From contig CALUZV010000026.1 of NCBI GenBank assembly GCA_944325345.1, forward strand, positions 1 to 52,011: DNA of 52,011 nt, written 5' to 3'. Below the pieces are notes generated by a model. It searched no databases, was not told the origin of the DNA, and saw only the letters and a list, made by a program, of their open reading frames with translations. A program made the position numbers and the translations under genes. This document shows positions 9,042-18,287 of this stretch, piece by piece. Position 1 is the stretch's first letter. Each line of letters starts with the position of its first letter. The stretch is from an uncultured Parabacteroides sp. (lineage in GTDB: Bacteria > Bacteroidota > Bacteroidia > Bacteroidales > Tannerellaceae).

Positions 9042-9791
9042 ATGCAGAAGTATGGTTTAATCGGATATCCCTTGGGACATTCCTTCTCAAAGAATTTTTT
9101 CAACCAAAAGTTTGAATCGGAGCATATCGATGCCCAATACATCAATTTTGAAATCCCCTCGATAAAGGATTTCAAGGATGTCTTGAAGTTTAACCCCGAA
9201 CTTCACGGCTTGAACGTTACCATCCCCTACAAGGAGCAGGTGATACCTTACCTCGACGACCTCGACGAGGACGCCCGCCTCATCGGTGCTGTCAATGTCA
9301 TCAAGTTCGCCCGTGGCTTCCTCGGCAAGACGAAGCTCATCGGCTACAACTCCGACGTCATCGGCTTCCGGCGTTCCATCGAGCCGCTCCTCACGCCTTC
9401 CCACCGGCGGGCACTGATTCTCGGCACCGGCGGCGCGTCGAAGGCGGTCTTCCACGGATTAAAACAACTGGGCGTCGAGAGCACTTTCGTCTCCCGCACG
9501 GCTAAAGAGGGGTGCATCACCTACGCCGACCTGACGCGCGAGATGATGGACCGCTACACCGTCATCGTCAATACGACGCCGCTCGGTATGTTCCCCAACG
9601 TCGATTCCTGCCCCGATATTCCGTATGAATGGCTCACGCCCAACCATCTCCTCTACGACCTGCTCTACAATCCGGACGAGACATTGTTCATGCGGCGCGG
9701 AAAAGAGCGTGGCGCGGTGGTGAAAAATGGCCTCGAGATGCTCCTATTGCAGGCGTTTGCGGCGTGGGAAATATGGAACGACAAGAAATAG
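9042..9791 (+). CDS. aroE: Shikimate dehydrogenase
   Basis: A 249-residue NADP-dependent enzyme reducing 3-dehydroshikimate to shikimate in the chorismate pathway. The N-terminal GYPLGHSFSKNFFN is the shikimate-binding start. HGLNVTIPYKEQV carries the catalytic Lys, IGAVNVI the following conserved loop, and LILGTGGASKAVFHGL the nucleotide-binding glycine loop. NTTPLGMFPNVD and YDLLYNPDETLFMRRGKERGA are also typical. It is close behind ubiE; both feed the chorismate/menaquinone branch, so a shared transcript makes sense. Its stop is 5 bp before repeat array C1. Confidence 0.95.
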   Translation: MQKYGLIGYPLGHSFSKNFFNQKFESEHIDAQYINFEIPSIKDFKDVLKFNPELHGLNVTIPYKEQVIPYLDDLDEDARLIGAVNVIKFARGFLGKTKLIGYNSDVIGFRRSIEPLLTPSHRRALILGTGGASKAVFHGLKQLGVESTFVSRTAKEGCITYADLTREMMDRYTVIVNTTPLGMFPNVDSCPDIPYEWLTPNHLLYDLLYNPDETLFMRRGKERGAVVKNGLEMLLLQAFAAWEIWNDKK

Positions 9792-9796
9792 CGTTT

Positions 9797-9853
9797 GTCG
9801 CGCCGTGCGACGATTCTTCCTTTCTGAAAAAAGTAATCGTCGCACCGTGCGAC
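9797..9853. repeat. 42-bp repeat C1 with 15-nt dyads
   Basis: GTCGC(G/A)CCGTGCGAC occurs at 9797-9811 and 9839-9853, 42 bp apart; the second copy is a perfect 7+1+7 inverted repeat. Midway, at 9825, a third dyad TTTC-T-GAAA is centred exactly 21 bp from both. It begins 5 bp after the aroE stop. Confidence 0.85.
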
Positions 9854-9885
9854 AATAGTTCTTTGTGAATGTAACCTAACGTCGT

Positions 9886-10074
9886 CCCAGTAGAAAATAG
9901 CTATCTGTTAATAGAAACTAAAGGATACTGAGTATTTAGTCTTCTTTGTTAATAGAAGCTAATATCTACTGAGTAAAAAATAACTATCTGTTAATAGAAG
10001 TCAAAATCTACTGAGTATCCAGTCCTTCTTTTCAAAAGGAAGCATTTTCTACTGAGTATCCAGGAACTTTTTTC
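9886..10074. repeat. 41-42-bp tandem array C2
   Basis: TACTGAGTA-type cores recur at about 9886 (degenerate), 9927, 9968, 10010 and 10051, i.e. every 41-42 bp. Between them lie TGTTAATAGAAG or TTCAAAAGGAAG segments with CTTCT...AGAAG symmetry. The array fills the convergent gap between aroE and the helicase gene and ends about 20 bp before the helicase stop codon. Confidence 0.88.
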
Positions 10075-10094
10075 CGATAGGACCTATCGTTTAC

Positions 10095-12239
10095 TCACGC
10101 ATCAGCCGTTTTTTTCCATTCGGAGACAATATTGAGCAGGCTTTCCCCATAATTTTCGACTACCCGCCGCCCGATGCCCGGGATGGCAAGCAGCGTCCGC
10201 TCGTCGGTGGGCACCGTGTTGGCGATGCCGAGCATGGCTTTTTGCTGGAGGATGGTGTAGGCGGGGAGGTTTTTCGCTTGCGCCTCGCGCCACCGCCAGG
10301 CGCGGAGTCGGTCGTAGAGGTCTTGGTGGAGAATGTCTTCCGACACCTCGATTTTTTCCACTCCCTCGCGTTTCCGGGGCGAACGCGCACGCTCCTTTTT
10401 CTCCTCTGGCTCGTCGATAGCTGCTTTTGCCTTTGCCGCCAGATAGGTTTCGGGAGAGAAACCGTTTTGCGACGCCTTCAGGACGAAGAGTTTGCGGCGC
10501 AGTTCTTCGCGCAGACGGTCATCTGTTCGGTTGATTTGTAGTTTGGCCTCTTTGTTATCCAGATTTTGATGGCTTATTTGAAGAAGCGGGAGACAGAGTT
10601 CGGTAAGTTTTTCGAGAAAATACGGGCAGCCCTTTTGAACTCGCTCTTGTATAGCCTTATCATGCTGATAATCCAAACTTTTACCTATCATTCCATTTAG
10701 TTGTTTCTGGAAACGGGAACCAACTTCTGTAACTTGATCGTATAATAGTCGGCGGTTGGTGGTGGTGAGGCTTGCAAAATTGGGATATAGCGGCCGGAGG
10801 TATTGGTTTGCTTTGCGTTCGGTTTGTTCTACAGCCTGTTGCAGGTCTGTGAAGTCGAAGAGTTCTGCTAATAGTTGCCGGTAATAATTTTTTTGCGCGA
10901 TGGCCAATTGATTATCGTTCGGTTGGTGTTCGGGGATGCTGTCGGTAAACTGTTCCACGCGTGTATCCCGAATTAAAGTCTGTGCGGAAAGCGGCGACGT
11001 CAGCACCATCCCATCGAGTGTCCGGCAGCGGCTAAGTGCCACATAGACTTGCCCGTGCGAGAAGGCAGCGGCAGCGTCGATAATGGCGCGGTCGAAGGTC
11101 AATCCCTGGCTTTTATGAATCGTGATGGCCCAGGCGAGCTTCAAGGGGTATTGGCAGAAGGTTCCGGCGGTCGATTCCTCAATGGCTTGGGTCTCGGCGT
11201 TGAGGGTATATTTCGTATTGGTCCAGGTCTCGCGCTCGACGAGGATTTCCGTGCCGTCGGAGTCGATGACGGTCAGGCGGTCGGACGTTATCGAGGCGAC
11301 GTGGCCGATTTTGCCGTTGTAGTAACGCCTTTCGCCCGACGAGTCGTTTTTGACGAACATGACTTGGGCACCTTGTTTGAGGACGAGGTGTTCCTCGGTC
11401 GGGAAATTATAGGCCGGGAAGTCGCCCTGGATGCTGGCGTCGAAGGTGAAAGCCTTTGTCGGTAGCTTGTCGAGATGGCGGTTGTTGATTTGTTGCGCCA
11501 TGTAGTTGTGGGTCGTCAAGGTGATGTAGCCGTCAGCATCCGCCGGCTGGAAATTGGGGATGTAGCGGCTGTTGAGGAGGCGTAAAGTCTCCGCGTCGAG
11601 GCGGTTTTCGCGAACATGATTCAGCAAATCCACGAAGGCGCTGTCCGATTGGCGGTAAACAGTCGTCAGTTCGATTTGCCAGTAGGGGATGGACGCGAGG
11701 TCCCGACTGTCGAAGAAGAAAGGCGAGGCGTATTGCGACTGCAACAAACCCCATTCCTCGTCTTTGACGACCGGCGCCAGCTGTTGCAAATCCCCAATCA
11801 GCAATAACTGGACGCCGCCGAAGGGTTTCGGCGAACGGCGGTAGCGTTTCAAGACATCGCTGACGGCATCAAGCAGGTCGGCGCGGACCATGCTGATTTC
11901 GTCGATGACGAGCAAGTCCAGGCTGCGGATAATCTGCGTTTTTTCCTTGGAGAACTTATAAAATTTCCGCGCGTCGCCTTCCGCTTGCCGTCCGGGAAGG
12001 TATGGCCCGAAGGGGAGCTGGAAAAAGGAGTGGATGGTAACGCCTCCGGCATTCATGGCGGCGACGCCGGTGGGGGCGACGACGATCATGCGCTTCGGGC
12101 AGCGTTCTTTGAGCTGTCGGAGGAATGTAGTTTTGCCCGTGCCGGCCTTGCCGGTCAGGAAGAGATTCGCTCCCGTGTCGCGGAGGATGCGGAGGGCGAG
12201 GGATGTTTGGGTTGAGAGGGAAAATTCTTCTTTTTTCAT
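10095..12239 (-). CDS. Pif1/RecD-like ATP-dependent DNA helicase with HRDC domain
   Basis: A 714-residue cytoplasmic superfamily-1B helicase. Walker A is GKAGTGKT (30-37), motif Ia APTGVAAMNAGGVTIHSFF (55-73), Walker B VIDEISMV (111-118) and motif III GDLQQLAP. The late motifs are AWAITIHKSQGLTFDRA and VYVALSRCRTLDGM, as in Pif1-type enzymes. The C-terminal 80 residues (DLYDRLRAWRWREAQ ... LLAIPGIGRRVVENYGESLL) form an HRDC domain. Pif1 relatives unwind forks and G-quadruplexes; the cellular role here is inferred. It begins 6 bp after the stop of the transporter gene, so the two form an operon. Confidence 0.93.
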   Translation of the reverse strand: MKKEEFSLSTQTSLALRILRDTGANLFLTGKAGTGKTTFLRQLKERCPKRMIVVAPTGVAAMNAGGVTIHSFFQLPFGPYLPGRQAEGDARKFYKFSKEKTQIIRSLDLLVIDEISMVRADLLDAVSDVLKRYRRSPKPFGGVQLLLIGDLQQLAPVVKDEEWGLLQSQYASPFFFDSRDLASIPYWQIELTTVYRQSDSAFVDLLNHVRENRLDAETLRLLNSRYIPNFQPADADGYITLTTHNYMAQQINNRHLDKLPTKAFTFDASIQGDFPAYNFPTEEHLVLKQGAQVMFVKNDSSGERRYYNGKIGHVASITSDRLTVIDSDGTEILVERETWTNTKYTLNAETQAIEESTAGTFCQYPLKLAWAITIHKSQGLTFDRAIIDAAAAFSHGQVYVALSRCRTLDGMVLTSPLSAQTLIRDTRVEQFTDSIPEHQPNDNQLAIAQKNYYRQLLAELFDFTDLQQAVEQTERKANQYLRPLYPNFASLTTTNRRLLYDQVTEVGSRFQKQLNGMIGKSLDYQHDKAIQERVQKGCPYFLEKLTELCLPLLQISHQNLDNKEAKLQINRTDDRLREELRRKLFVLKASQNGFSPETYLAAKAKAAIDEPEEKKERARSPRKREGVEKIEVSEDILHQDLYDRLRAWRWREAQAKNLPAYTILQQKAMLGIANTVPTDERTLLAIPGIGRRVVENYGESLLNIVSEWKKTADA

Positions 12240-12245
12240 AGATTA

Positions 12246-13205
12246 TTAAATGGATTTTGATTCAGATTCTTTTCGTTTCTTCCAAAGTTGCCAGCTGTTG
12301 AACAGATTTTGCCACAGGACATAGCTACCCGGAGCCACTGACGAGAGCGGATTCAAATACGTATAAGCCATCCAAATGGCCAGGACGGTATTTTTTTGTC
12401 CCAACGCTTGCCCGGCACTGATTCGGTCGCCGTAGGGAGTCCCGATGCGCTTGCCGACAAAAAACTGGATGCCACAGGCGATGAGACCGATGACGCCAAG
12501 CCAAATCTCGACCGACAAGGGAGCGTCGCTGGTTGCTAAAGAACGTACTGTCTGCCCACTCACGATAGCTAACGAGAATCCCCAAAGATAAAACGCCATA
12601 TCGTGCAATCCGAGCAGCCATCCATGTATTCTCGGCAGAAACCAGCGCAGGATGAAGGCCAGAATGAAGGGGAACAGCAGCAGAGGAAATACCTTACCCA
12701 ATATCTTCAGGAATGCCAGCCAAAAACTCATCCCCGCATGAACTTCTACCAGCGGGAAGATGAGGGGGACGGCCGCTGCAGCCAGCATATTCGACAACAA
12801 GGTGTAGGTAGTCAATGCCGAGACGTTCCCGCCCAGCTTTCCGGTGATGACAGGAGCTGCCGTCGCCGTCGGACAGATGAGGCAGACCATCGCGCCCTCG
12901 AATATCTCGTGATACGTTTCGTCCATCGGCAGGAAAATCAACAATGCAGCGACCGCAGCGCAGGTGATTAGCTGGAAACCGAGCAGCCACCAGTGCCAGC
13001 CGGCGGGCAGGAGGTCGTGAGGATTGACTTTGCAGAATGTCAGCAACAATTGGGCGAAAATAAGGGCGGGTGTAACGATATCGATGAGGTCGTACATGGC
13101 CGGTTTGAGCGGATCGAGGAACGAACAAAGGGAACCAATCCAATAAATGAATGCCCCCGAGAGCATCGCGACGGGGAGGGTCCAATTCTTCAAAAATGTC
13201 AGCAT
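12246..13205 (-). CDS. BASS/BART-superfamily transporter, substrate unknown
   Basis: A 319-residue integral membrane protein with about nine to ten hydrophobic segments (e.g. WTLPVAMLSGAFIYWIGSL, LIDIVTPALIFAQLLLTFC, LLGFQLITCAAVAALLIFL, VFPLLLFPFILAFIL). The motifs GAMVCLICPTATAAPVITGKLGGNVS and ALGQKNTVLAIWMAYTYLNP match the bile acid:sodium symporter-like fold, whose substrates include organic anions and ketoacids. The substrate here cannot be deduced. It starts the minus-strand unit with the helicase and is divergent from the GH51 gene, with its own -7 box. Confidence 0.8.
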   Translation of the reverse strand: MLTFLKNWTLPVAMLSGAFIYWIGSLCSFLDPLKPAMYDLIDIVTPALIFAQLLLTFCKVNPHDLLPAGWHWWLLGFQLITCAAVAALLIFLPMDETYHEIFEGAMVCLICPTATAAPVITGKLGGNVSALTTYTLLSNMLAAAAVPLIFPLVEVHAGMSFWLAFLKILGKVFPLLLFPFILAFILRWFLPRIHGWLLGLHDMAFYLWGFSLAIVSGQTVRSLATSDAPLSVEIWLGVIGLIACGIQFFVGKRIGTPYGDRISAGQALGQKNTVLAIWMAYTYLNPLSSVAPGSYVLWQNLFNSWQLWKKRKESESKSI

Positions 13206-13231
13206 CTTCAGTACTTTTTTTATTTCGGGCG

Positions 13232-13239
13232 CAAAAATA
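13232..13239 (-). promoter_or_regulatory. -7 box of transporter-helicase unit
   Basis: Minus-strand TATTTTTG fits TAnnTTTG, 26 bp ahead of the transporter ATG at 13205. Confidence 0.55.
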
Positions 13240-13274
13240 CGCTTTTTAGATGGGAGTTAATATCCGAAAGTTCG

Positions 13275-13282
13275 TATATTTG
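13275..13282 (+). promoter_or_regulatory. -7 box of GH51 pair
   Basis: TATATTTG fits TAnnTTTG, 30 bp ahead of the first GH51 ATG. No separate box is seen between the two GH51 genes, which suggests one promoter for both. Confidence 0.6.
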
Positions 13283-13312
13283 TCCCCGATACACATATAA
13301 ATCCATTTTATC

Positions 13313-14848
13313 ATGAAAAAGACGATTCTGAGTTTAGCTCTTTTCGTGGCTTTCCCGTTGTTGGCGCAGCAGAAAGCGACGATTACCGTTCACCCCGAAC
13401 AAGGGGAACAAGTCATTCCAAAAGAAATTTACGGACAGTTTGCCGAGCATCTCGGGAGTTGCATCTATGGCGGCCTTTGGGTCGGCGAGGATTCGGATAT
13501 CCCGAATACGCAGGGCTACCGCAACGATGTATTGGATGCGTTGAAGAAGCTGAAAGTTCCCGTTTTGCGTTGGCCTGGCGGGTGTTTCGCCGATGAATAC
13601 CATTGGCGCGATGGTATCGGGCCGCGTGAGAACCGTCCGAAGTTGGTGAATAACAATTGGGGCGGAACCGTGGAGGATAATAGCTTCGGGACGCATGAGT
13701 TCCTGAACCTCTGCGAGCTCCTGGGCTGCGAACCTTACGTCAGCGGCAACGTCGGCAGCGGTTCGGTCGAGGAACTGGCTAAATGGGTTGAATACATGAC
13801 CGCCGGCGAGGGTAGTCCGATGGCCAAGCTCCGCAAGGAAAACGGCCGCGAGAAACCTTGGAAAGTCAAATACCTCGGCATTGGCAACGAGAGCTGGGGA
13901 TGCGGCGGCAGCATGCGTCCGGAATACTACTCCGACCTCTATCGCCGTTATGCTACGTATTGCCGCAACTTCGGCGACAACCGTCTCTTTAAAATCGCCA
14001 GCGGCGCCAGCGACTACGATTATAATTGGACTGAAGTCCTGATGGAGAATATCGGCGGGCGCATGAATGGCGTTTCCTTACACTATTATACCGTGGCCGA
14101 TTGGAACAATAAAGGTGCCGCTACGAAATTCACCGACGAAGATTACTATTGGACCTTAGGCAAATGCCTCGAAATCGAGATGATCCTGAAACGGCACATC
14201 GCCATCATGGACAAATACGACCCGAAGAAGAACATCGCCCTTATGGTCGATGAATGGGGAACCTGGTGGGACGAGGAACCGGGTACTACGCCGGGCCATC
14301 TCTTCCAGCAGAACACGCTCCGCGATGCTTTCGTCGCTGCCGTTACGTTGAACGTCTTCCATAAATATACCGACCGCGTGAAGATGACTAACATCGCCCA
14401 AATCGTGAACGTCCTCCAGTCGATGATTCTGACGAACGGCCCGAAGATGGTGCTCACCCCGACTTACCATGTCTTCGAGATGTACAATGTGCACCAAGAC
14501 GCTACCTTCTTGCCCTTCGACCTCAAGTGCCAGCAGCGCGACGTCCGCGACGACCGCGTTGTCCCGATGGTGAGTGCGACGGCTTCGCGCGACAAGGCGG
14601 GTGTCGTCCATATCTCGTTGGCAAACGTGGATTTGGAAGAATCGCAGAGCATCACGGTGAATTTGGGCAGCATCCAGCCGAAGTCTGTCTCCGGCCGCAT
14701 CCTGACTTCCGCTCGTATTGATGATTACAACACGTTCGACAATCCGAATAAGGTCGCTCCGACCGATTTCAAGGGTGCGAAGGTTTCCGGCAACAGCCTG
14801 ACCGTGGAACTTCCGGCGAAATCAATCGTAACACTTACGTTAAAATAG
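13313..14848 (+). CDS. Secreted alpha-L-arabinofuranosidase, GH51 (single-module type)
   Basis: A 511-residue enzyme with a Sec signal peptide ([20 protein letters not shown]) that removes terminal arabinofuranosyl units from arabinan or arabinoxylan oligosaccharides in the periplasm. GH51 landmarks are [19 protein letters not shown] (41-59), [19 protein letters not shown] (86-104), the acid/base Glu193 in GNESWGCGG and the nucleophile Glu314 in [10 protein letters not shown]. The catalytic barrel is followed by the small C-terminal beta domain. It is immediately followed, 6 bp later, by a second GH51 of different architecture, so the two are coexpressed. Confidence 0.95.
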   Translation: MKKTILSLALFVAFPLLAQQKATITVHPEQGEQVIPKEIYGQFAEHLGSCIYGGLWVGEDSDIPNTQGYRNDVLDALKKLKVPVLRWPGGCFADEYHWRDGIGPRENRPKLVNNNWGGTVEDNSFGTHEFLNLCELLGCEPYVSGNVGSGSVEELAKWVEYMTAGEGSPMAKLRKENGREKPWKVKYLGIGNESWGCGGSMRPEYYSDLYRRYATYCRNFGDNRLFKIASGASDYDYNWTEVLMENIGGRMNGVSLHYYTVADWNNKGAATKFTDEDYYWTLGKCLEIEMILKRHIAIMDKYDPKKNIALMVDEWGTWWDEEPGTTPGHLFQQNTLRDAFVAAVTLNVFHKYTDRVKMTNIAQIVNVLQSMILTNGPKMVLTPTYHVFEMYNVHQDATFLPFDLKCQQRDVRDDRVVPMVSATASRDKAGVVHISLANVDLEESQSITVNLGSIQPKSVSGRILTSARIDDYNTFDNPNKVAPTDFKGAKVSGNSLTVELPAKSIVTLTLK

Positions 14849-14854
14849 CATTGC

Positions 14855-16837
14855 ATGAAGAAGAAAGTTCTCTTCCTGAGCGTCTGTTCCCTCTTGGCGG
14901 GATGGACGCTCAACGCCCAAGACATCAACCGCATGGTCTTGCAGGCGAATAAAATCGGCGCTGAAATCCAGCCCACCATGTACGGCCATTTCTTTGAAGA
15001 CATCAACTTCGGAGCCGACGGTGGCCTCTATGCCGAATTAGTCAAGAACCGCTCCTTCGACTTCCCCCAACGACTGATGGGCTGGGATGTCTTCGGGAAC
15101 GTAACGGTGCAGGATGACGGTCCCTTCGAGCGCAATCCGCACTACGTCCGCCTCGCCTATGCCGGACATGATCAGAAACATACCGGCATCGAGAACGAAG
15201 GTTTCTTCGGCATCGGTCTGAAGAAGGATGCGCAGTATCGTTTCACCGTCTGGGCTCGCGGCGCAGGGCAATCTGTCCGCGTGGAGCTGATTGACAATGC
15301 GTCGATGGAGGAATCGCAGGTTTTGGTTTCCCAGGACTTGAAAATAGACTCTCCGGAGTGGAAGCAATACGAGGTGCTGCTCACTTCGCCGCAGACGATA
15401 GCGAAGGCGCATCTGCGTATCTTCCTGACATCTCCCGGCCCGGTGGATTTGGAGCATGTCTCCCTGTTCCCGGTCGATACGTGGAAAGGACATAAGAATG
15501 GCTTGCGCAAAGACTTGGTCCAGGCGCTGGCGGATACGAAACCCGGCGTCTTCCGCTTCCCCGGCGGCTGCATTGTCGAGGGAACCGACCTCGCCACGCG
15601 CTATAACTGGAAAAACTCCGTCGGCCCCGTCGAAAACCGGCCGGTGAACGAGAACCGTTGGCATTATACCTTCCCGCATCGCTTCTTCCCAGACTATTTC
15701 CAGAGCTACGGCATGGGTTTCTTCGAACTCTTCCAGCTGTCTGAGGAGATTGGTGCCGAGCCGCTTCCGGTCTTGAACTGCGGTCTGGCTTGCCAATACC
15801 AAAACGATAGCGAGGACGCGCACGTCAAGGTCGAAGACCTCGGCAGCTATATCCAAGACGCGCTGGATCTGATTGAATTTGCCAACGGCGGCACCGATAC
15901 CAAGTGGGGCAAACTCCGCGCCGAGATGGGTCATCCCGAATCGTTCGACCTGAAGTTCATCGCCATCGGCAACGAACAGTGGGGCCCGGAATATCCCGCC
16001 CGCCTCGAGCCGTTCGTCAAGGCTATCCGCGCGGCGCATCCCGAAATCAAGATTATCGGCTCCTCCGGCCCCGGCTCTGAGGGTGAGGCTTTCGATTATC
16101 TCTGGCCCGAAATGAAGCGGCTGAAGGTGGACTTGGTGGACGAGCATTTCTACCGTCCCGAGAAGTGGTTCCTCTCGCAGGGCAACCGCTACGACAACTA
16201 CGACCGCAAGGGTCCGAAGGTTTTCGCCGGCGAATATGCTTGCCACGGGGCTAACGGGAAGAAATATAACCATTTCCACGCCTCGTTGCTCGAAGCTGCC
16301 TTTATGACCAACATCGAACGAAACGCCGACGTGGTACACATGGCGACTTATGCTCCCCTCTTGGCGCACGTCGAGGGTTGGCAGTGGCGTCCCGACCTGA
16401 TTTGGTTCGACAACCTCCGTTCCGTCCGCTCGTGCAGCTATTATGTGCAGCAATTATACGGGACGAACAAGGGCACAAACGTCGTGCCGCTCCGGATGGA
16501 CGGAAAACCGGTCAGCGGACAAGCGGGACAGAACGGTTTGTTTGCCAGTGCCGTATGGGACGAGCCGACGCAGACCTACATCGTGAAGGTCATCAATACC
16601 TCCGATACGGCGCAGCCCGTCGCCATCACCTTCGAGGGCTTGAAGTCGTCGCAACGCCTCGCTGCCGAACCATCCATCGTCTTCCATTCCGACAATCCGG
16701 ATGCCGACAACACGCTGGACAACCCGACGGCCATCGTCCCGCGTGAAACGCTGGCTCCGACGGTGGGCGGCAATCAGATGACAGCCGAGGTGGGGGCACA
16801 GACGTTTGCGGTGTATAAGATAAAGGTAGGGGAGTAA
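14855..16837 (+). CDS. Secreted alpha-L-arabinofuranosidase, GH51 with inserted carbohydrate-binding-like module
   Basis: A 660-residue protein with signal peptide (cleavage near LNAQ, residues 19-22). An N-terminal strand region (MYGHFFEDINFGADGGLYAELVKNRSFD) is followed by a CBM4/9-like beta domain at about 75-205 and then the catalytic barrel: RFPGGCIVEGTDLATRYNWKNSVGP (234-258), acid/base Glu374 in IGNEQWGPEY, nucleophile Glu460 in FAGEYACHG. A C-terminal AFase-C beta domain closes the protein. This matches the larger GH51 arabinofuranosidases active on polymeric substrates. The overlap in role with the upstream GH51 suggests different linkage or chain-length preferences (inference). Confidence 0.95.
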   Translation: MKKKVLFLSVCSLLAGWTLNAQDINRMVLQANKIGAEIQPTMYGHFFEDINFGADGGLYAELVKNRSFDFPQRLMGWDVFGNVTVQDDGPFERNPHYVRLAYAGHDQKHTGIENEGFFGIGLKKDAQYRFTVWARGAGQSVRVELIDNASMEESQVLVSQDLKIDSPEWKQYEVLLTSPQTIAKAHLRIFLTSPGPVDLEHVSLFPVDTWKGHKNGLRKDLVQALADTKPGVFRFPGGCIVEGTDLATRYNWKNSVGPVENRPVNENRWHYTFPHRFFPDYFQSYGMGFFELFQLSEEIGAEPLPVLNCGLACQYQNDSEDAHVKVEDLGSYIQDALDLIEFANGGTDTKWGKLRAEMGHPESFDLKFIAIGNEQWGPEYPARLEPFVKAIRAAHPEIKIIGSSGPGSEGEAFDYLWPEMKRLKVDLVDEHFYRPEKWFLSQGNRYDNYDRKGPKVFAGEYACHGANGKKYNHFHASLLEAAFMTNIERNADVVHMATYAPLLAHVEGWQWRPDLIWFDNLRSVRSCSYYVQQLYGTNKGTNVVPLRMDGKPVSGQAGQNGLFASAVWDEPTQTYIVKVINTSDTAQPVAITFEGLKSSQRLAAEPSIVFHSDNPDADNTLDNPTAIVPRETLAPTVGGNQMTAEVGAQTFAVYKIKVGE

Positions 16838-16857
16838 AAAGGAACGGGGCTTCTCGC

Positions 16858-17155
16858 TTTCACGTCGAGCGAAAGGACGCCAGATCCCCCGTCCCTAACC
16901 CCAAAACGGAAGAAAAGTTGCTAGCGACGCCGTCTCTAGCAACTTTTCTTGCGAAAGGACGCTAGCGACGCCGTCTCTAGCAACTTTTCTTGCGAAAGGA
17001 CGCCAGCGACGCCGTCTCTAGCAACTTTTCTTGCGAAAGGACGCTAGCGACGCCGTCTCTAGTAACTTTTCTTGCGAAAGGACGTCAGGGACGCCGTCCC
17101 CAGCATCATGTCGAGCGAAAGGAAGCCTTCGCCGCCCGGTTTTTGCTTCCTTTCG
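16858..17155. repeat. 41-bp tandem array D, about 6-7 units
   Basis: The near-palindrome starting GCTAG and ending CTAGC (first copy 16920-16940, central GACG-C-CGTC) recurs at 41-bp steps (16921, 16962, 17003, 17044, 17085), with degenerate copies at both edges. Between successive copies CTTTTC-ttgc-GAAAGG forms a second dyad centred exactly halfway (16950.5). The array fills the whole convergent gap, from 20 bp after the GH51 stop to 6 bp before the oxidoreductase stop. Confidence 0.95.
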
Positions 17156-17160
17156 CCCGC

Positions 17161-18186
17161 TCAGATGGCCGCGTCAGCCGGGTAAACCACACCCAACTGC
17201 CGTCTGACCTCGTCGATGATTTCGATTGTCGTCAGCGAATTTTCCCAACTGTTTATCGCCGATTCCTGTTTTCCCGCCTCGATGCAGTCGATGAATTCCT
17301 TCACTTCGTAAAAATACTCGTCGTTCGGCGTGGGGGCGGAGATGTCCTCCGGAGCCTTTGCCTCGCCCTTGCCGGAAGCGGCCGCCGCCCGGGGTTGGAA
17401 CTCGACATGGCTGATGATGTTGATGCGGTCGAGCGTCAGGTTGCCGTCCTCGCCCTGTATCTCGGTCGGGAGCGCGGAGTTGGCTATCTTGGAATAGAGG
17501 ATAGTCGCGTTCATCCCGTCGTAGGCGAAGTTTACCGCCCCCTGACCGTCCACGCCCGTCGGGAGGAGCAAGCCGGACGCCTGGATGCGCTGCGGCTTCC
17601 CGAAGAGAACCACCATCGGATAGACCGTGTACACGCCGATGTCCATCATCGCCCCGTTGGACAATTCCGGTTTGAAGGCATTCAGCACCACGCCCTCCTT
17701 CAGCTTGTCGTAGCGCGACGAATACTGGCAATAGGATGAAAAATAGCGGCGTACAGTCCCGACGCGCCGGAGATTGTCGCGGACGGCAAGGAAATTGGGC
17801 GTCAGCGTCGGCTTCATCGCCTCCATCAGCGTAACGCCGTTCCGCCGCGCGGCGTCGAGCATGGCACGCACCTCGTGGGCGTTCGACGCCATCGGTTTTT
17901 CACACAAAACATGCTTGCCGTGTTCCATGCAGAGGATACTTTGCTGCGCATGGAGGAAATTGGGCGAGGCGATATAGATGGCATCCACTAGCGGGCTCGC
18001 CGCCATCGCCTCCAACGAGGTGAACGTGTGCGGGATACCATGTTTCGCGGCGAAGGCATCCGCCGTCTCTTGCGTTCTCGAGCAAATAGCCGCCAGCTCG
18101 AAGCGCTCGTCCTGCCGCGCGCCGGCGATAACCCAGTCGGAGATGAAGTTGGTGCCGACCACACCGAATCTGATCTTGTTCATCAT
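17161..18186 (-). CDS. Gfo/Idh/MocA family NAD(P)-dependent oxidoreductase
   Basis: A 341-residue cytoplasmic protein. The Rossmann fold starts at once (KIRFGVVGTNFISDWVIAGA), followed by AICSRTQETADAFAAKHG and AIYIASPNFLHAQQSILCMEHGKHVLCEKP split over residues about 70-98. The EKP Lys is the family's substrate/cofactor residue. The C-terminal domain contains NGAMMDIGVYTVYP with the conserved D-x-G-x-Y pattern. Members oxidise or reduce sugars, inositols or their derivatives; the substrate is not known here. The start is ATG 18186 or the next codon, 18183. It is divergent from the TPR/HTH regulator. Confidence 0.92.
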   Translation of the reverse strand: MMNKIRFGVVGTNFISDWVIAGARQDERFELAAICSRTQETADAFAAKHGIPHTFTSLEAMAASPLVDAIYIASPNFLHAQQSILCMEHGKHVLCEKPMASNAHEVRAMLDAARRNGVTLMEAMKPTLTPNFLAVRDNLRRVGTVRRYFSSYCQYSSRYDKLKEGVVLNAFKPELSNGAMMDIGVYTVYPMVVLFGKPQRIQASGLLLPTGVDGQGAVNFAYDGMNATILYSKIANSALPTEIQGEDGNLTLDRINIISHVEFQPRAAAASGKGEAKAPEDISAPTPNDEYFYEVKEFIDCIEAGKQESAINSWENSLTTIEIIDEVRRQLGVVYPADAAI

Positions 18187-18206
18187 GTAAAAATATTAGC
18201 TGAGGC

Positions 18207-18214
18207 CAAAGGTA
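18207..18214 (-). promoter_or_regulatory. -7 box of oxidoreductase gene
   Basis: Minus-strand TACCTTTG matches TAnnTTTG, 20 bp from the ATG. Confidence 0.6.
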
Positions 18215-18257
18215 AGGCGTTTTGCGGGAAACCTACCTCTTTTTTCCTATAAATCTT

Positions 18258-18265
18258 TACCTTTG
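18258..18265 (+). promoter_or_regulatory. -7 box of TPR/HTH regulator gene
   Basis: TACCTTTG matches TAnnTTTG, 22 bp before ATG 18288. An earlier in-frame ATG at 18222 would lie upstream of the box and outside the transcript, so the later start is supported. Confidence 0.65.
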
Positions 18266-18287
18266 CAGGCGAAAGAGAGTTGAATCC

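Noticed and set aside
15038..16453. Long antisense open frame of 471 codons opposite the second GH51
   Set aside because: It lies fully opposite a well-supported enzyme, has low-complexity composition and no recognisable domains.
18222..18287. Earlier start of the TPR/HTH gene
   Set aside because: It lies upstream of the TACCTTTG box and would place charged residues before a standard lipoprotein signal.
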